Source: a bacterium (lineage in GTDB: Bacteria > Krumholzibacteriota > Krumholzibacteria > LZORAL124-64-63). From it: a stretch of 5,982 nucleotides of DNA. The notes under the pieces were generated by a model that did not search any database, was not told where the DNA came from, and saw only the letters and a program-made list of their open reading frames with translations. The translations under genes and the position numbers were made by a program. Numbering within the stretch: the first letter of the stretch is position 1; each line of letters starts with the position of its first letter. The DNA lies in NCBI GenBank assembly GCA_003646045.1, contig QNDV01000154.1, positions 1-5,982 of the forward strand, read 5' to 3'. Shown in pieces: positions 1 to 5,497 of the stretch.

Positions 1-619
1 GCCTGAGCACCACCACCAGCCAGATGGCCACCGCCACTATCACCAACATCAGGTTGGGTCGCCCCAGGGCCGCCAGACCGAGGGCCGCTCCCGCCTGGGC
101 CGCCGACCTCACCAGGGGCGTGTCGCCGCGCTCGAGACCGACCAGCAGCCAGGCCACCGCCAGCAGCGTTAACAGCGTGGTCCAGGTCTCGGCCAGCAGT
201 TGGAACTCGAAGAAGGGCAGGATGGGCAACAGGGCCGTCACCAGTCCCGCGCCCAGGGCCAGGCGCCGGGTCACAAGACGCCGGGCGATGATGGTGACCA
301 GCAGGCACGAAACCATCCCCGCCAGTCCCTGCAACACGTATACGCCGCGAATCCCCAGGCCCAATTTGTAGAGGAAGGACAGGAGATACGGATACAGGGG
401 CGGCTTGAAGAAAGCGCCGGGCTGGAACTCGCGGCCGGCGGCCAGGGTGCGGGCCCAGATATCGAACTGGGAAGCATCCACCACCGGCGTATCGAAGAAG
501 GGCGTGCGCGACAGCAGGACCCAGGCCACCACGCGCATGAGCAGGGCGACCCCGGCGACCACCAGCAGGTCTCGGCGCAGGTCGGTGGCGGCGATGGCGG
601 CTTTTCCGGTTCGGTTCAT
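1..619 (-). CDS. GT-C membrane glycosyltransferase, family 39-like (partial, C-terminus off left edge)
   Basis: The frame from ATG at 619 stays open to the window edge, giving 206 N-terminal residues and no stop. After a basic N-terminus (NRTGK, RR at 15-16) there is a first membrane helix at about 18-36. A periplasmic loop follows with acidic residues D43, D48 and D53, and then the motif FKPPLYPYLLSFLYK at 71-85. Further hydrophobic segments lie at about 93-111, 121-137, 141-162 and 190-205, with E144 in one of them and GRPNL at 186-190. This layout (acidic first loop, a PLYPYLL segment, many helices) is typical of PMT_2/GT39 enzymes, which move a sugar from a polyprenyl-phosphate carrier to a lipid or protein on the periplasmic side. 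The acceptor cannot be told. The start has only a weak GGA about 7 bases upstream. It lies 118 bp downstream of the barrel-protein gene on the same strand and may be co-transcribed with it. Confidence 0.85.
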   Translation of the reverse strand, partial: MNRTGKAAIAATDLRRDLLVVAGVALLMRVVAWVLLSRTPFFDTPVVDASQFDIWARTLAAGREFQPGAFFKPPLYPYLLSFLYKLGLGIRGVYVLQGLAGMVSCLLVTIIARRLVTRRLALGAGLVTALLPILPFFEFQLLAETWTTLLTLLAVAWLLVGLERGDTPLVRSAAQAGAALGLAALGRPNLMLVIVAVAIWLVVVLR

Positions 620-737
620 GACGTTCCATGTGGATATTGGTGGCGAGAACTTGGCGATCAGCGGCCGGCACGCGACCAAAGTAACATGCCACCCCCAACT
701 TGCACGACACAACTCCGCCATCCGGCGCACATCGGCG

Positions 738-1829
738 TCACCGCAGAACTCCACCGCGGGGGAACACCTTCTCCATCACCAGGCGCACACTCCAGGCCGT
801 GCCTCCCAGGTTGACGGCGTCCTCGTTGCGATCGTCGATCCACTCGTGGCGCAGGTCGAATCCCCAGATCCAGGTGTCGGCCGTGGTTGCGCGGCTTCTC
901 AACCCCAGTCCGGCCGAAGTATGAAACGCCCCCATCACCAGATTGTCCGACTTGAACGGGCGTAGCAGGTCGGCACCCACACCGCCGAAGAACTGGGCTT
1001 CCCAGGCCTCGGTCAGGTTAAGGCGATAACCCGCTTCCCCGCCCAGCAGCCAGGCGCCCCAGCGATCCGACAGGTAATCGACACCGTCCCTGGACACCCA
1101 GTAGGGCTGGTCCGTGCGACCGGGCCGCCATTCTCCCACCAGCCGCAGCAGCCAGTCGCCGTCACGGCGTCCCAACTGCAGCCCGATCAGGGCCTGGTCT
1201 CCCACCCAGGACAGATCACCCTGCGGACTCCAACTGCCGAAGGCGGCCGCCATGGTCCACTGGTGCCGCCAGGACATTTCCTCCCGGGCCAGTTCGAAGC
1301 GGTAGGCCAGGGAAGTGTCTGCCAACTCGTCCGCGTCCAGCAACGCCCGGGCTTCCTCCACCCGGCCGGCATAGTAGAGACAGAAGAAAGCCTCGAGACT
1401 ATCGGTTGGCTGATGCGGCAAGAGCTGGTTGGCCAGGTTGATCGTGAACTCGTCATACCGGGCCCGCGCCGAATCCGGGGCGGCGCCCGCCTCCATCTCG
1501 TCGGCCCGCTGCAACAGGTCGGCCATGATGTTCTGACCGTAGAGCGACTCGTCGAAGGCACCGTCCCAGATCGCCCCCAGGATGCGGGCGCGGGTGATCA
1601 CCTCGTGGGGACCGCAGGTCATTTCCCAACGATCCAGCAGCAGCAGCAGTGAGTCGGGATCAGCCGCTACGAAGAGCGCGGGAATCTCGTCGAAGGCGTG
1701 TTGCGCCAGGGTCCGGCAACCGACGCCGGCCTCGGGTTGTGTGAAGAGCTCCCCGGCCGCGGCGGGGCCGGACAGCATCAGCAACAGGGCAAGGCCCGCA
1801 CCGGATATGCCTATGCCGTTGCCGCCCAT
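738..1829 (-). CDS. Exported protein with helical N-terminal half and C-terminal outer-membrane beta-barrel-like half, unknown function
   Basis: This is a 363-residue protein of no family I recognise. Residues 11-25 form a hydrophobic signal-peptide core ending in AAA before G26, a fitting signal peptidase I site, although the n-region carries no Lys or Arg. Residues 35-185 look mainly helical. They include C38 and C72, which could form a disulfide, and a TPR-like stretch around 145-165 (FFCLYYAGRVEEARALL at 148-164). From about 190 to 356 the sequence alternates polar and hydrophobic residues, rich in Gly, Trp and Tyr. I count about eight candidate strands (for example 225-235, 257-272, 276-288, 299-311, 320-330, 345-356), as expected for a small outer-membrane barrel. 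I chose ATG 1829 over the in-frame GTG at 1835 because GAGGTGG lies just before it, overlapping the glgC stop. The gene follows glgC by 7 bp, so translational coupling is likely. TPR-plus-barrel polysaccharide exporters (PgaA-like) are a distant structural analogy only. Confidence 0.85.
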   Translation of the reverse strand: MGGNGIGISGAGLALLLMLSGPAAAGELFTQPEAGVGCRTLAQHAFDEIPALFVAADPDSLLLLLDRWEMTCGPHEVITRARILGAIWDGAFDESLYGQNIMADLLQRADEMEAGAAPDSARARYDEFTINLANQLLPHQPTDSLEAFFCLYYAGRVEEARALLDADELADTSLAYRFELAREEMSWRHQWTMAAAFGSWSPQGDLSWVGDQALIGLQLGRRDGDWLLRLVGEWRPGRTDQPYWVSRDGVDYLSDRWGAWLLGGEAGYRLNLTEAWEAQFFGGVGADLLRPFKSDNLVMGAFHTSAGLGLRSRATTADTWIWGFDLRHEWIDDRNEDAVNLGGTAWSVRLVMEKVFPRGGVLR

Positions 1830-1836
1830 GGCCACC

Positions 1837-3123
1837 TCAGAGACAGGTGCCCGACGGAATCACCGTGCCCTTGGGCACAATGGTGATGCCGTCGCGGATC
1901 CAGCAATAGGGGCCCTTGCTGTCGGCGGCGTCGGCGTGGGACTCGATCACCACGTCGTCCCCGATATGCGCGTTCTTGTCGATGATGCAGCGTTCGATGC
2001 GGCAGTTGCGCCCCACCCCCATGGGCGGCGCGTCGGGATCACAACGCCCCTTGGCGCCCAGCCTGCGCTCGCCTTCGAAGAAATCGCTGCCCTGGAGGAT
2101 GACGTCCTTCAGCCGCGAACCGCGCCCCACCTGACCGCGCACCCCGACGATGCTGTTGCTGATGTGGGCACCGGTCACCGTCGCCCCCTCGGCCACGATA
2201 CAGTCGTGGATCTCCGAGTCGGTGATGCGAGCCGGCGGCAGGTTGCGCGTACGGGTGAAAGTGGGCCAGCCCGGGGCGTGCATGCTGAAGGGAGGCTTGT
2301 TCCTCACCAGCTCCAGGTTGGCGTCGAAGAAGGCGTCGATGGTCCCGATGTCCCGCCAGTAGTCGGCAAAGGGATAGGCCATGACCCGGTGTTTGCCGAT
2401 GGCGCCGGGAATCACCTCGCCGCCAAAGTCGGTTTGGCTGGTGTCCTCCAGCAGCTTGCGCAGGACCGCGGCCTCGAACACGTAGATCCCCATGGAGGCC
2501 AGATAGTTGTCACCCTTGAGCTCGATACCGTGGTTGGTGAAGATCTCGGGCGAGGCCCGGAAATGATCAATGACCGCGTCGTCGGTGGGTTTCTCCACGA
2601 ACTCGGTGACCCGGCTTTCCTCGTCGGCCCGTAGCAGACCCAGGCGCGGCGCCTCTTCCCGCGGCACGGGATACACGCCGATGGTGATGTCCGCCCCCTG
2701 CTTCCGGTGGAATCGTACCAGCTCCGAATAGTCCATGCGGTACAGGTGATCGCCCGACAGGATGACCACCTGGCTGGTGTCGTAGTACATGGTGTGGTTC
2801 AGGGTGGCCCGCACGGCGTCGCTGGTGCCCTGGAACCAGTCGCTGCGCTCGGGAGTCTGCTCGGCGGCCAGGATGTCCACGAAGCCGCGGCTGAAGTTGT
2901 CGAAGGTGTAGGTCCGCATGATGTGACGGTGCATGCTGGCGGACAGGAACTGGGTCAACACGAAGATCTTCTTGAGACCCGAGTTGATACAGTTGCTCAG
3001 GGGCACGTCGATGAGCCGGAACTTGCCGGCGAAGGGCACGGCGGGCTTGGAGCGCTCGAGGGTCAGGGGGAAGAGGCGTGTGCCCCGGCCGCCGCCCAGG
3101 ATGATCGCGGTCACGTCTTTCAT
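1837..3123 (-). CDS. glgC: Glucose-1-phosphate adenylyltransferase (ADP-glucose pyrophosphorylase)
   Basis: This 428-residue enzyme makes ADP-glucose from ATP and glucose-1-phosphate in the cytoplasm, the committed step of bacterial glycogen synthesis. The N-terminal nucleotidyltransferase domain (about 1-275) has the loop GGGRGTRLFPLT at 10-21, KPAVPFAGKFRLIDVPLSNC at 26-45, WFQGTSDAVR at 96-105, GDHLYRMDY at 124-132, FVEKP at 175-179 with the sugar-phosphate-binding Lys178, SMGIYVF at 210-216 and YWRDIGT at 255-261. The C-terminal part (about 300-428) is a left-handed beta-helix of hexapeptide-like repeats ending in VPKGTVIPSG. Length is normal for the family. WFQGTSDAVR, RTRNLPP and the C-terminal motif resemble the cyanobacterial/plant-like branch more than the enterobacterial one. 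ATG 3123 has GGAGG seven bases upstream. No glgA, glgB or glgP is in the window. The barrel-protein gene follows after 7 bp. Allosteric regulation by sugar phosphates is usual for the family, but the effector cannot be read from the sequence. Confidence 0.97.
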   Translation of the reverse strand: MKDVTAIILGGGRGTRLFPLTLERSKPAVPFAGKFRLIDVPLSNCINSGLKKIFVLTQFLSASMHRHIMRTYTFDNFSRGFVDILAAEQTPERSDWFQGTSDAVRATLNHTMYYDTSQVVILSGDHLYRMDYSELVRFHRKQGADITIGVYPVPREEAPRLGLLRADEESRVTEFVEKPTDDAVIDHFRASPEIFTNHGIELKGDNYLASMGIYVFEAAVLRKLLEDTSQTDFGGEVIPGAIGKHRVMAYPFADYWRDIGTIDAFFDANLELVRNKPPFSMHAPGWPTFTRTRNLPPARITDSEIHDCIVAEGATVTGAHISNSIVGVRGQVGRGSRLKDVILQGSDFFEGERRLGAKGRCDPDAPPMGVGRNCRIERCIIDKNAHIGDDVVIESHADAADSKGPYCWIRDGITIVPKGTVIPSGTCL

Positions 3124-3144
3124 GGGTGAGCCTCCGGGCGGTTG

Positions 3145-3158
3145 GGGTCCTGCGACCC
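3145..3158. promoter_or_regulatory. Inverted repeat at the predicted glgC transcription start
   Basis: A perfect inverted repeat, GGGTC-CTGC-GACCC, directly abuts the predicted -10 and covers the expected transcription start of glgC. It could be a repressor operator or a small hairpin at the 5' end of the mRNA. Five-base arms occur by chance fairly often in GC-rich DNA, so this is a positional suggestion only. Confidence 0.3.
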
Positions 3159-3186
3159 AGTATAGACAGGCATCCCCGCGGGTAAA
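3159..3186 (-). promoter_or_regulatory. Candidate sigma70-type promoter of glgC
   Basis: Read on the minus strand, a -35-like TTTACC (3181-3186) and a -10 TATACT (3159-3164, five of six consensus bases) are separated by 16 bp. Shifting the -35 by one base gives 17. Transcription would begin near 3152 and leave a leader of about 28 bases carrying the GGAGG ribosome binding site. The AT-rich hexamer stands out in this GC-rich DNA. The host's promoter consensus is unknown. Confidence 0.5.
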
Positions 3187-3239
3187 AGGGGGGATTCACC
3201 CGGCGCGATGACGTGCCCCCCGAAGCGATCGTGCATACC

Positions 3240-3268
3240 TTGTCGTCAACGCTACCGAACCCCGTAAT
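3240..3268 (+). promoter_or_regulatory. Weak candidate promoter of the LON-domain gene
   Basis: TTGTCG (3240-3245) and CGTAAT (3263-3268) are spaced by 17 bp and each match four of six sigma70 consensus bases. If used, transcription would start near 3275, which would exclude the upstream starts at 3213 and 3267 and favour ATG 3288 with a very short leader. The matches are modest. Confidence 0.25.
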
Positions 3269-3287
3269 GGAGGCTGATCCCGGCGTC

Positions 3288-3923
3288 ATGAAACCCCTGC
3301 GCAGCACCACCGCCACCCTGCCCCTGTTCCCGTTGCCGGCCTACTACCTCTTTCCGGGGGTGGTGGCGCCGTTGCACATCTTCGAGACGCGGTACCGCCG
3401 CATGGTGGCCGACCTCATGGACGGCCCCGGCCGCTTCGTGCTGACTGCCTACAACACCGACGCGCCGGCCGGTGATTTCGGCCCCCGCACCCTGCCCATC
3501 GGCACCATGGCGGAGATCCTGCGCCACGACCAGCTGGACGATGGACGGTACCTCATGCTGATCGCCGCCCTGTCCCGGGTCCGCCTGCGCGAGGTGGACA
3601 GCGAACATCTCTACCGCCTGGTGGATGTGGATGTGGTGGATGACTCCGACCCGGCGGCGGTATGCACACCCCCGCTGCGGGCCGCCCTGCTGAAAGCCCT
3701 CACCCGACGCACGGTGGGAGACGAAGAGGCGCCTCCGGAAGTAACCACCGGTCGCCTGGCCGACCTGCTGCTGCACGCCCTGGAGCTGGATCCGTCCCGC
3801 AAAACCCTGGCCTACGTCGAAACCGACCCGCTGACCCGGGCCCGCCTGGCCCTGGCCTGGCATGAAGAAGCCCCGCCCGCAGCTGCGGACGGGGCCGGAA
3901 GCGCCGACCATCCGGTCGACTAG
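3288..3923 (+). CDS. Free-standing LON substrate-binding (N-terminal) domain protein
   Basis: From ATG 3288 this is a 211-residue cytoplasmic protein. It shows the start of a LON N-terminal domain: LPLFPL at 11-16, FPG at 22-24 and APLHIFETRYRRMV at 27-40. A beta-rich region follows (IGTMAEI, then YLMLIAALSRVRLREV) and then a helical part to about residue 195. The AAA+ ATPase and Ser-Lys protease domains of Lon are absent, so it is not a protease. Stand-alone members of this family are widespread, and their substrate or partner is usually unknown. The start is uncertain. The frame also allows GTG 3213 (236 aa) and ATG 3267 (218 aa), but neither has a visible ribosome binding site. ATG 3288 has GGAGG at 3269-3273, though the 14-base spacing is long, and the domain begins just after it. 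The last 20 or so residues are Ala/Pro/Asp-rich. The gene is divergent from glgC and convergent with the GT9 gene. Confidence 0.88.
   Translation: MKPLRSTTATLPLFPLPAYYLFPGVVAPLHIFETRYRRMVADLMDGPGRFVLTAYNTDAPAGDFGPRTLPIGTMAEILRHDQLDDGRYLMLIAALSRVRLREVDSEHLYRLVDVDVVDDSDPAAVCTPPLRAALLKALTRRTVGDEEAPPEVTTGRLADLLLHALELDPSRKTLAYVETDPLTRARLALAWHEEAPPAAADGAGSADHPVD
3870..3895 (-). terminator. Probable intrinsic terminator of the GT9 gene, inside the 3' end of the LON-domain gene
   Basis: On the minus strand the RNA would fold into an 11-bp stem, GCCCCGUCCGC with GCGGGCGGGGC, closed by an AGCU loop with one G-U wobble. CUUCUUC follows directly. On the plus strand the same position is a C-A mismatch and no U-rich tail follows, so the signal favours the minus-strand transcript. 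It sits 83 bases past the GT9 stop codon. The tail is only moderately U-rich, so termination may be partial. Confidence 0.5.
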
Positions 3924-3978
3924 TTGTAGAGCGCCTTCACTGCCCCCCAACCTCCCGGTGATACCACATCTTCAGGCT

Positions 3979-4971
3979 TCAGAAGCGCGACAGGACCCTG
4001 GTCGCCACCTCGGCGGGCTTGATCGCCGCCAGCCGTTCGTTCCCCGCGGGCGGCGTCATGATGTCCTGCCGTTCCGCCGGCGTGTAGGGCCCGCAGTCGA
4101 GAGTGGACCAGCCCGAGAACAGCGCCACCACGTGAGTACCCAGGGCGGCAGCCATGTGCATGGGGCCGGTGTTGGGACTGACCAGCAGGTCCAGTTCGGC
4201 CAGCAGCCCCTTGTAGCGCTCGAAGTCCGGGGGCGCCGTCAGCACCTTCACGGCACCGTCACTGGCCGCGGCGATGGGGGCCACCAGCTCGTACTCCTCG
4301 GGCAGGCTGTCGATGATCACTTCCACTTCCATGTCCCGCTCCCGGGCGCCCTGCCGCAGCAGCCGCGCCAGCTCGGCCCATGACGCCGTGGGCCACTGTC
4401 GGTGCCGTCGCCCGCGACGATCCTTCAGGGGATTCCCGCTGCCGCTGAAGGTGGCGTGCAGCCCCACCAGGCGGGCGTCCGGGTTCACACCGTGATCCGC
4501 CAGCAGGGCCCGGGCGCGGGTGCGGCCCTCGTCACTTACGGGCAATTCCAGGGCGCCACGCATGATGGGTTCATCCACGGCCGCAGCCACCAGATCCAGA
4601 CAACCGTCGGTGAAGTGGGCCGGCGGCGGACTGGTTTCCAGGCCGTGCCAGGACGACGCCAGCTCCCCCAGCCATTTGCGGTAGAAGGGGCGGGTCTCGA
4701 AGCACAGCACGGCGTGGTAGTCTTCCGTCCGCAGGGCCGACTTCAGGCGGCGCTCCTGCAACAGGCGCGACGGAAAGCGTCGGCTGTAGTCCCAGACACG
4801 GGTGACCCGAGGGTCGAAACCGCGCAGTACGCGGGCCCCCTCTTTCATGGTCAACAGGTGGACCTCGGCCTCGGGACGCGCGTCGAGCAGGGCCCGCAGC
4901 GCCGGCGTGATCATCACCAGGTCGCCACCGCGCCCAACTCTCACCACCAGGTATTTTTCGGACTTGGCCAT
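3979..4971 (-). CDS. Glycosyltransferase family 9 (ADP-heptose:LPS heptosyltransferase-like)
   Basis: This is a 330-residue GT-B enzyme. The N-terminal signature VVRVGRGGDLVMITPALRAL at 9-28 is the classic GT9 opening (RxGxxGD...TPALRAL). The C-terminal donor-binding motif is SPNTGPMHMAAALG at 265-278 followed by VVALFSG, with Asn where many members have the Asp of SxDTGP. A middle region with GLHATFSGSG and a QWP segment corresponds to the start of the second Rossmann domain. Family members transfer heptose, or related sugars, from a nucleotide donor to the lipopolysaccharide core or other glycolipids at the inner face of the inner membrane. The exact sugar cannot be assigned. ATG 4971 is preceded by AAGGGA with about seven bases of spacing. 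The frame stays open for 118 codons further upstream, but that stretch lies antisense to the conserved DUF6165 gene and is not used. The gene is divergent from DUF6165 and convergent with the LON-domain gene. Confidence 0.92.
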   Translation of the reverse strand: MAKSEKYLVVRVGRGGDLVMITPALRALLDARPEAEVHLLTMKEGARVLRGFDPRVTRVWDYSRRFPSRLLQERRLKSALRTEDYHAVLCFETRPFYRKWLGELASSWHGLETSPPPAHFTDGCLDLVAAAVDEPIMRGALELPVSDEGRTRARALLADHGVNPDARLVGLHATFSGSGNPLKDRRGRRHRQWPTASWAELARLLRQGARERDMEVEVIIDSLPEEYELVAPIAAASDGAVKVLTAPPDFERYKGLLAELDLLVSPNTGPMHMAAALGTHVVALFSGWSTLDCGPYTPAERQDIMTPPAGNERLAAIKPAEVATRVLSRF

Positions 4972-4983
4972 GGTGAATTCCCT

Positions 4984-4999
4984 TTTGCGATCCCGCAAA
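4984..4999. promoter_or_regulatory. Perfect inverted repeat in the divergent GT9/DUF6165 control region
   Basis: TTTGCG-ATCC-CGCAAA has 6-bp arms and a 4-base spacer. It lies immediately upstream of the AAGGGA ribosome binding site of the GT9 gene and overlaps the putative -35 of the DUF6165 promoter. It could be an operator controlling both genes, or an mRNA hairpin that affects GT9 translation. Confidence 0.35.
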
Positions 5000-5013
5000 C
5001 GAGGCTTTATTGT
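4985..5013 (+). promoter_or_regulatory. Candidate promoter of the DUF6165 gene
   Basis: TTGCGA (4985-4990) and TATTGT (5008-5013) are spaced by 17 bp, each matching four of six sigma70 consensus bases. They sit in the most AT-rich part of the 124-bp divergent intergenic region. I saw no convincing counterpart for the GT9 gene on the other strand. Confidence 0.3.
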
Positions 5014-5095
5014 CCGCTGTTCGCGATTGTTCCGGATGCGCGGGCGACAACCGTCCCGCCCTCCTGATTCCTTCGACCATGATACGAGGCGGACC

Positions 5096-5497
5096 ATGGC
5101 CCTGAAAGTGGAAGTATCGGTGGGCGAGTTGCTGGACAAGATCACCATCCTGGAGATCAAGTCCGAGCGCATCGACGATCCGGCCAAGCTGGTGAACGTG
5201 CGACGGGAACTGGAGCTGCTCCGGGACACCTGGAACGCCTCGCCCCTGGCGGCCACCGACGTCGCTGCCGAGGTCACCGGCCTCAAGACCGTCAACGAGG
5301 AACTCTGGGAAATCGAGGACGACATCCGCCGCCACGAAGCCGCCGCCGACTTCGGCGAGTCCTTCGTGAAACTGGCCCGCAGCGTCTACCACGCCAATGA
5401 CCGGCGCGCCGCCCTCAAGAAGGACCTCAATCTGAAGTGCGGTTCGACCCTGGTGGAAGAGAAGTCCTACGTCGACTACTCGCGCGAGAAGGACTGA
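5096..5497 (+). CDS. DUF6165-family small protein
   Basis: This is a 133-residue, soluble, mostly helical protein with no signal peptide or membrane segment. The N-terminal motif SVGELLDKITILEIKSERI at 8-26, followed by AKLVNVRRELELL and a C-terminal KKDLNLKCGSTLVEEKSY stretch, matches my memory of the DUF6165 family, whose function is unknown. Charged heptad-like helices at about 18-45 and 70-90 suggest helix packing or oligomerisation. ATG 5096 has GAGG six bases upstream (5086-5089). An ATG at 5079 is out of frame. The divergent GT9 gene suggests a role near lipopolysaccharide or envelope glycan assembly, which is context inference only. The 3' end overlaps the converging short-chain dehydrogenase gene by 22 bp. 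Confidence 0.88.
   Translation: MALKVEVSVGELLDKITILEIKSERIDDPAKLVNVRRELELLRDTWNASPLAATDVAAEVTGLKTVNEELWEIEDDIRRHEAAADFGESFVKLARSVYHANDRRAALKKDLNLKCGSTLVEEKSYVDYSREKD

Noticed and set aside
200..965. Plus-strand open frames (200-814 and 405-965) opposite the left-edge genes
   Set aside because: The minus strand encodes a clear GT-C membrane protein and a signal-peptide protein here. The plus-strand products are Arg/Pro/Gln-rich and look like shadows.
1635..1649. Five tandem CAG units (CTG on the coding strand)
   Set aside because: They encode L61-L65 in a helix of the exported protein. Leu is normally CTG in this GC-rich genome, so a run of five needs no special explanation, though slippage is possible.
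1582..2634. 350-codon open frame on the plus strand opposite glgC
   Set aside because: It is antisense to the motif-rich glgC gene. Its length is explained by high GC content, and the product shows no recognisable domain.
3181..3194. Run of A and G (AAAAGGGGGGA) as a ribosome binding site for GTG 3213
   Set aside because: It is about 19 bases from the GTG, too far, and it is better explained as part of the glgC -35 region on the other strand.
3252..3950. 232-codon minus-strand open frame opposite the LON-domain gene
   Set aside because: The product is Gly/Gln/His-rich with no domain, while the plus strand carries the LON-domain motifs.
4972..5325. In-frame N-terminal extension of the GT9 gene by 118 codons
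   Set aside because: It runs antisense through the conserved DUF6165 coding sequence, has low-complexity Ser/Arg composition, and the GT9 domain begins right after ATG 4971, which has a good ribosome binding site.
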